Both the position numbers and the translations under genes were made by a program. DNA of 64,000 bases from Candidatus Aenigmatarchaeota archaeon (GTDB taxonomy: Archaea; Aenigmatarchaeota; Aenigmatarchaeia; JACPZZ01), in contig JACQNZ010000002.1 in the NCBI GenBank assembly GCA_016202815.1, forward strand, positions 80,228 through 144,227, in the 5' to 3' direction. The number at the start of each line of letters is the position of its first letter. The stretch's first letter is position 1. The notes under the pieces were generated by a model. That model did no database searches. It was not told the origin of the DNA and saw only the letters and a program-made list of their open reading frames with translations. Below, piece after piece: positions 39,115-47,384 of this stretch.

Positions 39115-39687
39115 ATGAAATACCTGCGAACTAAAAAAGCCGCCTCAAGCGTCGTGTCGTCCGTAATGCTCGTCATGGGCACGGTGATCCTGGTCGGTCT
39201 GGCATATGCGTGGTTCAACGGAACGCTGGGTTTCATTTTCAACGGCGGCCTTTATCCGCAAGTTGAGAGCTTCTGCACAGGCACATGCACAATAGACGCG
39301 GGCAAATTCTCGAAAATTTTGGTTCCTCTTGACGCCATATCCACAATTCGTGCGAAGGTAATCAACACCGCCGCAACGGGAAAAACGTACGCAATAGCGT
39401 ACTATCCCAATTTCACGTCCGAACTTTCGCTCATCGCAGCCACGCCGACAATTTTCGTGCCCGCCTCAAGCACGGGTTTCGCGGAAGTTTCCGCCAGGGG
39501 CCTTATTGTAAGGAATAACGACGTAAGCTTCAACATAACTGCCGTCAACGTAAATGACAACAAGGACAACATGTCCTTCGGGATAACATCTTCGGTAAAC
39601 ACGGCAAACGTCCCGGAAATAAGCGCAGCCTGGTTCCTGATTATTCTTTTCGCAGCATCGTCTGCTGTTTATCTGAAGTCGCGATAA
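39115..39687 (+). CDS. Pilin-like protein with N- and C-terminal membrane helices
   Basis: The 190-residue protein begins MKYLRTKKAASSVVSSVMLV with a hydrophobic helix to about residue 34. This is the pattern of archaeal pilins in which a basic lead precedes A/S-SVVSSVMLVMGT. The exposed domain (about 40-165) is beta-rich with two cysteines (CTGTC). Unlike a normal pilin it ends in a second hydrophobic helix, AAWFLIILFAASSAVYL, followed by KSR. The last 47 bases overlap the convergent trm1 gene, so both C-termini are encoded by the same DNA. Confidence 0.78.
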   Translation: MKYLRTKKAASSVVSSVMLVMGTVILVGLAYAWFNGTLGFIFNGGLYPQVESFCTGTCTIDAGKFSKILVPLDAISTIRAKVINTAATGKTYAIAYYPNFTSELSLIAATPTIFVPASSTGFAEVSARGLIVRNNDVSFNITAVNVNDNKDNMSFGITSSVNTANVPEISAAWFLIILFAASSAVYLKSR

Positions 39688-40744
39688 GGCTTTTTATTTC
39701 ATCCATTCCCGCGTCGGTTTTTATTGACGTGTCTGAAAATTGCGTGCGTGTGGCGGCGAACCCTGATTTCCGCAATTCGCTGATTAAAAAATTCGTGTGC
39801 GGCGTGTTTCTGGACATCTTCTCCGAAATCCTGTGCACATCGTAATAGAAAGGCTGCTCAAGCTCCCCGGTAACAGACAATAATATCTTGCGCGCTTCCT
39901 TAGAAGTCTTGAAATACGTCTGCTTCAACTTGTCCAGCATGTCAAAACACAGCTGTTTGTCGTACAGCGTGCCGGACCACACCGGTCCCAGGATGGAAAC
40001 AACGGAATTGCAAAAGCCGCATTTCAACGTCTTCTTGAACGTGCAATAGCCGCACGCCCTGCAATGGTAGAATTTATCAAGGAAATCGTTCCCGCTGCCT
40101 GCGATCTCCAGGAAGGCCCTGAAATAATGTTCCGTCGCGTGCGCCAGTAAGCACCGCACATGCAATTTCTGCTTTGCAAGGCGGGCCGCAACAACGCCGA
40201 CCAGATTGCGCACACCGACCTCTTTGAAACACTCTGTTCTTTCCAGCGAAACGCCGTATCTTTCATCGCAGGTTTTTGGGAAAACGCCGGCAAGCGCGCC
40301 GCAGTCCGTAGCGGTAACGGCCAGATAAGATCCCGTCTTGGCGGATTTTGCAACCTCATCCAAAAAATAAACGGGCGAACCGAACGGGTCTATGTCAATG
40401 AAATCGAATCGCCCCTTGTAAGATTTCAGGAAGCCGTTGGCGCCGGACCGCGATACAATTATCTTGTCGGCAACTTTGTTTATCCTCGCGTTTTCCATTA
40501 TGCATTTCTCCGCGGCCGGGCTGGCATCGTTTGCGTAGACCGTTTTGGCGCCTGCTTCCCTGGCGTATCTTACAGCCCGCGCCCCCGACCCTGACAGCAG
40601 GTCGCATACGACAAGATCGGATCCTACGGCCTGCAAAAACGCGACCGATATGTCCCTCGAAAGCTCCATGACGGGGTTGTAAAAAACTTCTTTCCTGCTG
40701 TCCGGTAACCGCAGCGTAACAAGCCCTTCTGTCGCGGTTTTCAT
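39641..40744 (-). CDS. trm1: tRNA (guanine-26 N2) dimethyltransferase
   Basis: The 367-residue SAM-dependent enzyme modifies G26 at the D-arm/anticodon-arm junction. The SAM site is VCDLLSGSGARAVRYA (about residues 46-61), the catalytic motif is DIDPFGSPVYFLDE (about 117-130) and the family's zinc cluster is CRACGYCTF with CGFCNS (about 240-262). The length is typical of archaeal Trm1. The start region TATEGLVTLRLPD is also typical. G26 is present in the tRNA-Gln of this window. Confidence 0.96.
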   Translation of the reverse strand: MKTATEGLVTLRLPDSRKEVFYNPVMELSRDISVAFLQAVGSDLVVCDLLSGSGARAVRYAREAGAKTVYANDASPAAEKCIMENARINKVADKIIVSRSGANGFLKSYKGRFDFIDIDPFGSPVYFLDEVAKSAKTGSYLAVTATDCGALAGVFPKTCDERYGVSLERTECFKEVGVRNLVGVVAARLAKQKLHVRCLLAHATEHYFRAFLEIAGSGNDFLDKFYHCRACGYCTFKKTLKCGFCNSVVSILGPVWSGTLYDKQLCFDMLDKLKQTYFKTSKEARKILLSVTGELEQPFYYDVHRISEKMSRNTPHTNFLISELRKSGFAATRTQFSDTSIKTDAGMDEIKSLIATSDKQQTMLRKE

Positions 40745-40771
40745 AAAACATACTGGAAAGGCGCAATTAAA

Positions 40772-41902
40772 TCATTGTTCCGCTTCTTCGTCTTTGACGA
40801 TCTTGCCTATGTGATGGATGAATTTCCTTACATACTCGCGGTTGGAGTATATCTCCTTGTCGGGTATTTCCGTTATCTTTCCTTCGCGCACCTTTTTCCT
40901 CATTTCCTCCAAATGGCTGAATATGTCTGCGTAATGCCTTTCCACGAGCCCCTCGTCAATGAGATATTTCTTGAAAGCCGCAGGAACTTCAGTCTGGTCG
41001 TTTGGCAGTTTCTTAACAGACTTTAACGCCGCGACAATCGCCTTTGTCATTACATCGTAGCTTTTCTCAACTATCCTTTCTTTTTTCTTTAACTCAAGCG
41101 CATCAGCGATTTGCAGCATCCTGCCCACGAATTCGTCGGCCTTCTTTATCCACTCGTCCAAATCGGAGCCTTTGATGTCGTTTATCTTCTTGTGTTCAAC
41201 GTCCTTGCGGAACTGGTTGATCGCATCCAGCCAATCGGCATATTTTCCTTCGATTATCTTCGTGTCCACGAGATGTTTTCGGAACTCCTCGGCGGCACGG
41301 CCCGGTGACGGCGGCGAAAATCCCAGCGACATCAAAACAGCCTGCGTCATGTCTATCATTGAGTAATAACAATCCTCGGCGACCATGTACAATTTTACTT
41401 CGTTAATCCTTCTCAGCCGCTTCGGGGCTTTGTCCAATAATGCATCAGCGGCCTCTTTCGTTGCTGGTATGCGGCCCAGTTCCAAAAGCCGCTTGACAGG
41501 CATGAAAAAACCCGTGTCAAAAACCGGTATGCCGTCGCGTATGAAATTGTATATCAGCGGGTGTGAGGTGCGCACCATGTCCCAGAACTCGGTCAGCGTG
41601 TACGCCGGCTGGACGATTATGTCTTTGTTGATATCCTGCGCCATTATGTCAATCTCGACGTCAATTCTCCTTTTTTCCTCGGGAGTGAAATTCATTTTCG
41701 TGTCGTCTATGACCAGGAACATGTCTATGTCAGAGTTGTTTCGGAACTCGTCGCGCGCGACAGAACCGACGAGGACGATGCACTTGACGTATTTGCCGAA
41801 TTTGTCGAGTATTTTTTGCGTCAGCGCTTTGACCATGTCCGCCCTGCGCTTGCGGGCTATATCCTTTATCGATTTCCTTTTCGGTATGGTTTTTATCTTC
41901 AT
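40772..41902 (-). CDS. Nucleotidyltransferase-HEPN protein, active-looking, with extra C-terminal helical domain
   Basis: The 376-residue protein has the nucleotidyltransferase signature VLVGSVARDEFRNNSDIDMF (about residues 42-61). Its middle region is HEPN-like and contains RKDVEH, a fit to the R-x(4-6)-H RNase motif. The C-terminal third (about 275-370) is another helical domain also found in the 16850 protein. It shares DGIPVFDTGFFMPVKRLLEL with its relatives. It starts one base after the stop of its paralogue, so the pair is co-expressed. The biological target is unknown. Confidence 0.8.
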   Translation of the reverse strand: MKIKTIPKRKSIKDIARKRRADMVKALTQKILDKFGKYVKCIVLVGSVARDEFRNNSDIDMFLVIDDTKMNFTPEEKRRIDVEIDIMAQDINKDIIVQPAYTLTEFWDMVRTSHPLIYNFIRDGIPVFDTGFFMPVKRLLELGRIPATKEAADALLDKAPKRLRRINEVKLYMVAEDCYYSMIDMTQAVLMSLGFSPPSPGRAAEEFRKHLVDTKIIEGKYADWLDAINQFRKDVEHKKINDIKGSDLDEWIKKADEFVGRMLQIADALELKKKERIVEKSYDVMTKAIVAALKSVKKLPNDQTEVPAAFKKYLIDEGLVERHYADIFSHLEEMRKKVREGKITEIPDKEIYSNREYVRKFIHHIGKIVKDEEAEQ

Positions 41903-41903
41903 G

Positions 41904-42695
41904 CTATTCCTCCGCGTAGCCTTTGAGGAACTTGTTCATCGCGTCAACGAATTCACCGGCCTCGCGCCTCTGCTTCTCCAGCGTGTCGCCGGGCACGTTT
42001 TTGATTTCCTTGTGGTCTATTTTTTTCCACAGTTGGAACGCGTGCACGTAATAGTCCACGTATTTTTGGTCGAGTTTGCCTTCCTTGACCATCCTTTCCA
42101 AAACGGACGGAATTTCTCGCGGCTCCGGCTGGTGTTTGTAAGCTAACATGGACACGGCCTGCGCCGAGGCTGTCATTGCGTCGTAATATCTGATTATGGC
42201 GGCACGTATGTAGTTTTCAGCCTTCTCAATGTTTTTTGGCGCTATTTTTGAATACAGCCTTATCGCTTCCTGCGACGGCGTTATCCTTCCCGCCTCGAGA
42301 AGCCGTTGCGTCGGCTTCAGGAAGCCTGCATCGTAAATCGGGTAACCGTATCGCAAAAAATTAAAAAGTATCGGGTCCCCGTGCCGTATCCAGTCCCAGA
42401 AATCCGTTATCGTGTGCACCTGCGGATGGAGGTCGCCTATCCTGTCAGCGATTAACCGCACATTCTCGTCGACTTTGTCTATCTGCTCCGGGAATATTTT
42501 CGGGTCTGTGTCATCAAGGATGATCAATACGTCCACGTCGCCGGCTTTTTTCGCCCCCTTGGCCGCTGACCCGAAAAGCAGTATGCCCTTCACAAAATCA
42601 GGAAACTGCTCCCTGACTATCTTCGCGAATTTCATCGCCTTCGAAACGCGAGCCTTCGGCTCATAATCCTTCGCTTCAGTTTTTTCGGCTTCCAT
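41904..42695 (-). CDS. Nucleotidyltransferase-HEPN protein, short form
   Basis: The 263-residue protein has the signature LLFGSAAKGAKKAGDVDVLI (about residues 37-56), with GS and both aspartates. The following region matches its paralogues (WDWIRHGDPILFNFLRYG, then YDAGFLKPTQRLLEAGRI). The HEPN-like part has KKIDH in place of the R-x(4)-H motif seen in its partner. It is the first gene of the pair with 40772-41902. This mirrors the plus-strand pair at 16850-18669, one long and one short member, but in reverse gene order. Confidence 0.8.
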   Translation of the reverse strand: MEAEKTEAKDYEPKARVSKAMKFAKIVREQFPDFVKGILLFGSAAKGAKKAGDVDVLIILDDTDPKIFPEQIDKVDENVRLIADRIGDLHPQVHTITDFWDWIRHGDPILFNFLRYGYPIYDAGFLKPTQRLLEAGRITPSQEAIRLYSKIAPKNIEKAENYIRAAIIRYYDAMTASAQAVSMLAYKHQPEPREIPSVLERMVKEGKLDQKYVDYYVHAFQLWKKIDHKEIKNVPGDTLEKQRREAGEFVDAMNKFLKGYAEE

Positions 42696-42709
42696 GAATC
42701 CCAGTCCTG

Positions 42710-42775
42710 TTTTGGTTAAGCTTTTCGTTGTTCCAAACGCTTATTTGGTTAAGCTTTCCGGAAAAGCTCGCTTAA
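42710..42775 (-). repeat. AAGCTT-type intergenic repeat, two units
   Basis: Two copies of TTTGGTTAAGCTTT lie at 42711-42724 and 42744-42757. The second continues as a short hairpin (AGCTTTCC with GGAAAAGCT). It occupies the gap between the genes at 42803 and 42695, upstream of the latter, in the same orientation as the copies at ftsZ and the histone gene. Confidence 0.65.
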
Positions 42776-42802
42776 AGAAAAGATGAGCTATAATATAAAC
42801 GG

Positions 42803-44830
42803 CTAACGAAGCTCTTCCTTCTTCCATTTTTCAGGCGTCAGGCCCGGACGTTCTGTCGCAACACGTCCCAGGAACGTATGCTCCTCCTCTGGGACCGCCA
42901 AAGTGCCTGCCAGCGGCGCAAAAAAGTGGTTCTGTATTACAGACATCTGTCTCTGCTCTGAAAACTCGGATTCCGGGGAGACACCATAAAACTCGGGCGG
43001 AAGCTTGTCGGGATGCGTTTCCTTTTCCAGGTATTCTACAATCAGCCTCATCGCGTAAACGCTCGAGCGCATCCATTCAAGTGGGCTCTGCCCGCCCCCT
43101 CTTTCAAACACGACCCAACCGTCCTTGAACCCCTTGCTGCGTAACTTGTACAAGTATCGGTAAATAAGTTCCTGCGCCTCAGACCCCACGTAGATCGGCG
43201 CATGCGCCGGGTGTATCGGCTTCGGCTGGCCGACGTGGATGACTTTGCACAAAAATCCGCCGTCCGGCGGCAATTCATCCAGTTCAAGGTCTATGTTCAA
43301 GTTATGGGTGAGCATGTGTTCGAAGTCCAGCGAAATAAAAACGTAATCGGAAAGGAAATTTTTGTCACCTTTAAACGTCCTTATCTTTTTGACAAGGTGA
43401 TATATGTGCTCGGAGCGAACTATCCTCAACAGGCCTTCCTGCTTTTGTTCGATTTGCGGCGTTTCAAACGTGACCACGAATTTGTTTACCTTGATGTACT
43501 CTTTCACAGTGATCGGGCTGCCGTCCTTGCTTTTTTCTATTGTAAACTTGCCTGTGTCCGGATTCCTGTATTGCATCAACGCCGAAAAATGCCCGTCAAT
43601 ATATTCCATCGCTACGACCGTCGATACCAACGCCTGCACGCGGCGGTCGTGGCTTCGCAGCAGGTTGTCAACGGTTATGTCGGAATCCCCGGCAAATTTT
43701 TTCCCTTCTGCCGCGAACTGCGCCGTCAACTGGGCGCGCACATAATCCGTGCAGCATATCGTCTTCCATTGCGGCGAGCCTTGCAACAATCTTCCCACTA
43801 TCTCATAGGCTAATCTCTCATCATAACCGAAGAACGGGACGTATTTGTTTTTCATCTCGGATATGATAAACCCTTCAGCGTAATCATGAAGTTTCTCTCT
43901 AACACTGTTCCGCATTTTTGTGAAATATGCGTCCAGCTCGTCGCCGTGGCGGTTAAGGAGGTTTACTATGATAGTGATGTAGAGGTCTATCGTCATGTTT
44001 CTGTCGCCCCGGTTTATCAGCGCCGTAGAGTCTGTGATGAACTCTTCGGTATTGGTCGGATTTTGCATGCCCGGCAAAGTGATCGTGGGACCCAGCGCGC
44101 GCAGGTCTTTTTCAAGGTCTTTTTTCATATCCTGCCACATTATCTTGCTTATGCTTTCGCGCACTTCTCCTATGGCTATGCCTGCGATAGGGGACAAAAA
44201 TTCGTTTGCCCTGTCCTGGAATTCCCTGTGCCGCGGATCCGTCGCTTCCGGCCCACCGCCAGCTATGTAGTTCTCAAGCATTATTCTGCGTATAGCGGTT
44301 ATCTGGTCCTGATTCTGGTTAAGATGGGAATATTGGGGATACTCGCTGCGTACCCTGAATTTGCGGGCTTCTCCTTCCCCGGAAGATTCGAAATAATTCA
44401 GCAAATCGTAAAGCGTGTTGCCGTTCGGGGCAACCAGCCTTTGGAATCGGTAGCCTAACATTGAAGACCCGATCGTGGGCGGAGGCTCTGACGAAGCGTG
44501 GAAATGCATATACGAAGTTTTCGTGCGCACTGCGCCGCGTATGTGGTCGATCAATCTTTCATGGAATATGTCCCAGATGTCCTTTACGGCATGCTCCAAT
44601 TTTAAATCAAACTCGCCGTGTATGCCGTAATTTAATCCCAGATCTTCGCGCGCAATCGTTAATTGTTGTTCAAGCAGCGGCTCCATGAACTCGGACGGCG
44701 ATTCTATGTCCAACTGGACAAAATCTACGCCGTACGTCGCGGCAGACATGGCTTTAAAGCCCAGGCCCAGCAGGTCCGGCGTCTTCGCTATCCCCCACCA
44801 TCCGCTCGACACGCCTATTGTGTAAACCAT
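42803..44830 (-). CDS. Sugar isomerase/AP endonuclease-2-like TIM barrel with large insertion
   Basis: The protein has 675 residues. The N-terminus has IGVSSGWWGI, GVDFVQLDIE, LGLNYGIHGEFDL and TKTSYMHFHASSEPPP, which follow strands 1-4 of xylose-isomerase-like TIM barrels. The C-terminus has VFISLDFEHM, GFLCKVIHVGQP and GWVVFERGGGQSPLEWMR, fitting the later strands. In between, about 300 residues (about 150-450) are helical and have no recognised match. Family barrels are normally about 280 residues long. Putative metal ligands (E43, H88, E90, H130, D/E later) are present but unverified. It lies between two accessory units and its substrate is unknown. Confidence 0.6.
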   Translation of the reverse strand: MVYTIGVSSGWWGIAKTPDLLGLGFKAMSAATYGVDFVQLDIESPSEFMEPLLEQQLTIAREDLGLNYGIHGEFDLKLEHAVKDIWDIFHERLIDHIRGAVRTKTSYMHFHASSEPPPTIGSSMLGYRFQRLVAPNGNTLYDLLNYFESSGEGEARKFRVRSEYPQYSHLNQNQDQITAIRRIMLENYIAGGGPEATDPRHREFQDRANEFLSPIAGIAIGEVRESISKIMWQDMKKDLEKDLRALGPTITLPGMQNPTNTEEFITDSTALINRGDRNMTIDLYITIIVNLLNRHGDELDAYFTKMRNSVREKLHDYAEGFIISEMKNKYVPFFGYDERLAYEIVGRLLQGSPQWKTICCTDYVRAQLTAQFAAEGKKFAGDSDITVDNLLRSHDRRVQALVSTVVAMEYIDGHFSALMQYRNPDTGKFTIEKSKDGSPITVKEYIKVNKFVVTFETPQIEQKQEGLLRIVRSEHIYHLVKKIRTFKGDKNFLSDYVFISLDFEHMLTHNLNIDLELDELPPDGGFLCKVIHVGQPKPIHPAHAPIYVGSEAQELIYRYLYKLRSKGFKDGWVVFERGGGQSPLEWMRSSVYAMRLIVEYLEKETHPDKLPPEFYGVSPESEFSEQRQMSVIQNHFFAPLAGTLAVPEEEHTFLGRVATERPGLTPEKWKKEELR

Positions 44831-44872
44831 AATATCGCCGAATATTTTTCTTTCCCCTCAAGGATTTTTCCT

Positions 44873-45003
44873 TTTTGATCAAACTTCATAGGAAACTTCA
44901 GTTTCCTATGCACGTTTTGCCTTAGGCAAAACTTTGTCCCAAAGTTTGTTTTGATCAAACTTTACTTTTGATCAAACTTTCCTAAAGTTTGTTTGGAAAA
45001 GGC
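44873..45003 (-). repeat. Repeat-rich intergenic region with several hairpins
   Basis: Three copies of TTTTGATCAAACTT lie at 44873-44886, 44949-44962 and 44966-44979. Between them are hairpins CATAGGAAAC/GTTTCCTATG (44887-44910), GTTTTGCC/GGCAAAAC (44914-44932) and AACTTTG/CAAAGTT. In minus-strand sense the units read AAGTTTGATCAAAA, a variant of AAGCTTAACCAAAA elsewhere. The region is the most repeat-dense spot of the window. Confidence 0.7.
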
Positions 45004-45007
45004 CTGT

Positions 45008-46921
45008 TTACTCGCCTATCCTCGCCGCATCCTCGAACCAGCTGATAAACTCGTCGCGGTACGTGTCCGCAAACGCCTTTGAATATTGCCGCGTTATGCG
45101 GTCTTTCAAGTTCGTTTCATAAGGCCCTTTCTTGAAAAGCTGGAAATTCATGCCGAATATCTTGAAGGAATTTTCTATTTCATTCAACTTGTGTTCAAAC
45201 GATTTGGCAAGGTCAAGGCCTTTCTTGCCGTCTTTGTTGCCATTTCCCTCCTCCTTCTCATAAAGCGCGGAAAATTTCTTTTTGGCCGCGTCTTCCATGT
45301 TGCCTGTTATTCCAACGTCGATTTTTTCACTGTCTTCTATGGCAGTCAAACCAAGAACCTCCTCTACCGTGCGGTCAAATTTTTGTTCCGACGCCCAGCG
45401 CTCGACGAGCTTCACAAGCAGCACGTTCTGGCTTATGAAGGCTATTTTTATGAAACAGAACCCGTCGTCCACAGTTCCTTGCGGTATGCTGATTATGCCG
45501 CGCGAAAACGTCAGGTCCCAAAGTATGTAATACATATAGTCCGGATGCAGCAACAGTGTGTTGTAATAATTCCTCTGTTGGGTCATGGACTCCTTCATTA
45601 TTTTCACTGCCTGGGCCTCGATCTCCTTCGGCTTCAGCCACGGGTATTCCTCTATAAGGGATTTTCCGTTAATGCGGCCGGATTTGCTGCCGGGCTCTCC
45701 CCCGAACAGCGCGACCTTTGCAACAATATCGTATGGGTTTAGCCAGAAATTTGAAGTAAACTTGCCCCCCTTGATGTCGTCAGGGCTCAACCCGAACCTG
45801 CCAAGTATTGCTTCGTCCTCGGCCTTGTTTGCCTTCTGTTCGGCAGGATCCGGCTTCGTTTGTCCCAAGTACTTCAGTTGCACATCGATTTCCTTTCTCT
45901 CCACAGTTGCGCGGTACATGTCTCCGGGCGCAAACGGCTTCCACGCATATACGGCCATGTCGTGGAACGACATGGCGTGCGCCCCGAGTTTGAGCCTGTG
46001 CGTAAGGCTTTTCCCACCCTGTCCCGCCGAACCTCCGGACAGGTTGCCGGACGCCCCGAAAGCCGACCCGCCCTTTTCCTGCGACTCCTGCAAAAGTTCG
46101 TGCTGTATCACGTAAGGCCGCAGCCACTTTTTGTACTGTTCTATACTTTTTCTTCTCGCATTCATCAGGCTCAATATGTTCAGGTAACGCTGTTTAACAG
46201 TCTCTTTGAAGAGCTCTTTCCATTTCAGGAAAAGCTTGTTTTTCGTTGCTAATACAACCGCCTCGGCCGTTGTTATCTTCGGCACGAAGCGTTTCACTAT
46301 GTCCTCCGAAGCCGTCATGTCGTCCTGCAGCTTCATGAAATCCACGATTATATTCGGCCATCTTCCGACAATCAATTTTAATGCGACGCCTTCGCCCGTA
46401 TGCACGTCAACCTGGTCAATGAATACAGCCTTCAGCGACGTATTGGACTCGAGTATGGCACGCTCCGCCTTTTTTATGTTCTCCTCGTTTTTTTCCTTCT
46501 TCGCTTTCTCAAGGTCCTTGGCGCTCTGCTCGTATCTGTTAAGGTATTCGAGGTACTCCTGGTATTTCCTGTGGTCGTGAGTCAGCAGCTCGTAATCGCT
46601 TATCGCCCGCGAAGCGGACTCCAAACCCGCCTTGATCTTGCCTTCCAAATCCTGTTTCGTGGCAAGCGTGGACGCGTAATACTCCCTGTAAGTTGGATTT
46701 ATTTCAAAACTATCTGTGTATTTGTAAACTCCATACCCGAACTTAGGCAGCTGGAACATTGTTTTGACGTAAAGCAGCGAAATGAATCCCAGCGGGCCCG
46801 TCGGGTTTATCAGTATTCCCGGAAGCAATTCGGCCGGCATGTTCTCCTGCGTCCCGTTCTGGTCCGGCGGATAGGTGAAGAGGAATTCACCGTTCATTCT
46901 GTTTATCACAAAATTTACCAT
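45008..46921 (-). CDS. Large hypothetical protein
   Basis: The 637-residue protein starts MVNFVINRMNGEFLFTYPPD. ATG 46921 is taken in place of the TTG at 46933. Features are a coiled coil at about residues 115-165 (rich in K and E, EYLNRYEQSAKDLEKAKKEK), a Gly/Ser-rich linker near 300 (GASGNLSGGSAGQGGKS), mixed alpha/beta regions before and after, and a charged helical end. There is no membrane helix or signal peptide. I recognise no family. It is transcribed just before the TIM-barrel-like gene and after two small membrane-protein genes and may work with them. Confidence 0.75.
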   Translation of the reverse strand: MVNFVINRMNGEFLFTYPPDQNGTQENMPAELLPGILINPTGPLGFISLLYVKTMFQLPKFGYGVYKYTDSFEINPTYREYYASTLATKQDLEGKIKAGLESASRAISDYELLTHDHRKYQEYLEYLNRYEQSAKDLEKAKKEKNEENIKKAERAILESNTSLKAVFIDQVDVHTGEGVALKLIVGRWPNIIVDFMKLQDDMTASEDIVKRFVPKITTAEAVVLATKNKLFLKWKELFKETVKQRYLNILSLMNARRKSIEQYKKWLRPYVIQHELLQESQEKGGSAFGASGNLSGGSAGQGGKSLTHRLKLGAHAMSFHDMAVYAWKPFAPGDMYRATVERKEIDVQLKYLGQTKPDPAEQKANKAEDEAILGRFGLSPDDIKGGKFTSNFWLNPYDIVAKVALFGGEPGSKSGRINGKSLIEEYPWLKPKEIEAQAVKIMKESMTQQRNYYNTLLLHPDYMYYILWDLTFSRGIISIPQGTVDDGFCFIKIAFISQNVLLVKLVERWASEQKFDRTVEEVLGLTAIEDSEKIDVGITGNMEDAAKKKFSALYEKEEGNGNKDGKKGLDLAKSFEHKLNEIENSFKIFGMNFQLFKKGPYETNLKDRITRQYSKAFADTYRDEFISWFEDAARIGE

Positions 46922-46925
46922 TATC

Positions 46926-47090
46926 TCATCCAAGTAAAAGTTTTATCCCTATGACCAGCAGAAACAGGCCTGCAAATATCCCGGTAAGCGTAAAGCCCGG
47001 GGTTTCCGAATCTTCTGTTTCCGGGAAATAAACGACCAAAAAAAGGCCTGCCCCTATCAGGAGCAGCCCGCCGATCTGTTCAAAAACCAT
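46926..47090 (-). CDS. Two-helix mini membrane protein
   Basis: The 54-residue protein reads MVFEQIGGLLLIGAGLFLVV, then a short acidic loop (PETEDSETPG), then a second hydrophobic helix ending in IKLLLG. Its stop lies four bases before the start of the 637-residue protein. The helical hairpin with an acidic loop resembles the small membrane protein encoded just upstream (47193-47375). Too little sequence is present to name a family. Confidence 0.55.
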   Translation of the reverse strand: MVFEQIGGLLLIGAGLFLVVYFPETEDSETPGFTLTGIFAGLFLLVIGIKLLLG

Positions 47091-47132
47091 GTTATCTGAT
47101 TATAATATCACCTGCCTGATAAAAAAGTTATT

Positions 47133-47188
47133 CGGTAGGCCGAAGCACGTCGGATGGCTGGAAGCAGCCGAGGAACCGAAACATACCG
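47133..47188 (-). repeat. Palindromic repeat (copy 5), possible terminator
   Basis: An outer stem CGGTA/TACCG (47132-47136 and 47184-47188) encloses an inner hairpin GGCTG-GAAG-CAGCC. The plus-strand string TAGGCCGAAGCA matches copies at 19249 and in the tRNA-Gln intron. In minus sense it follows the stop of the gene at 47193 and leads into TTTTTT (47117-47122), which fits a transcript terminator. Confidence 0.6.
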
Positions 47189-47192
47189 GAAG

Positions 47193-47375
47193 TCACACAC
47201 TCCACAAATACAACCCTGTTATGATCATAATCCCGGGCACAAGAACCCCGACAAACCTGTACTTGGGCTCGTAATCCCGTGCCGGAAAGAAAGCTCCCAT
47301 GAACGAGCCAAGAACGATCAGTATGGTTCCCAGAACCTTCATGAAGACCCTGTCAAAATTTGTAAATTCGACCAT
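47193..47375 (-). CDS. Two-helix mini membrane protein
   Basis: The 60-residue protein starts MVEFTNFDRVFMKVLG and has two hydrophobic segments at about residues 12-28 and 40-58, separated by a basic/aromatic loop (ARDYEPKYRF). It starts 10 bases after the stop of the polytopic protein upstream, so it is probably co-transcribed with it. The palindromic repeat follows its stop directly. No family was recognised. Confidence 0.6.
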   Translation of the reverse strand: MVEFTNFDRVFMKVLGTILIVLGSFMGAFFPARDYEPKYRFVGVLVPGIMIITGLYLWSV

Positions 47376-47384
47376 CAAACCGCC

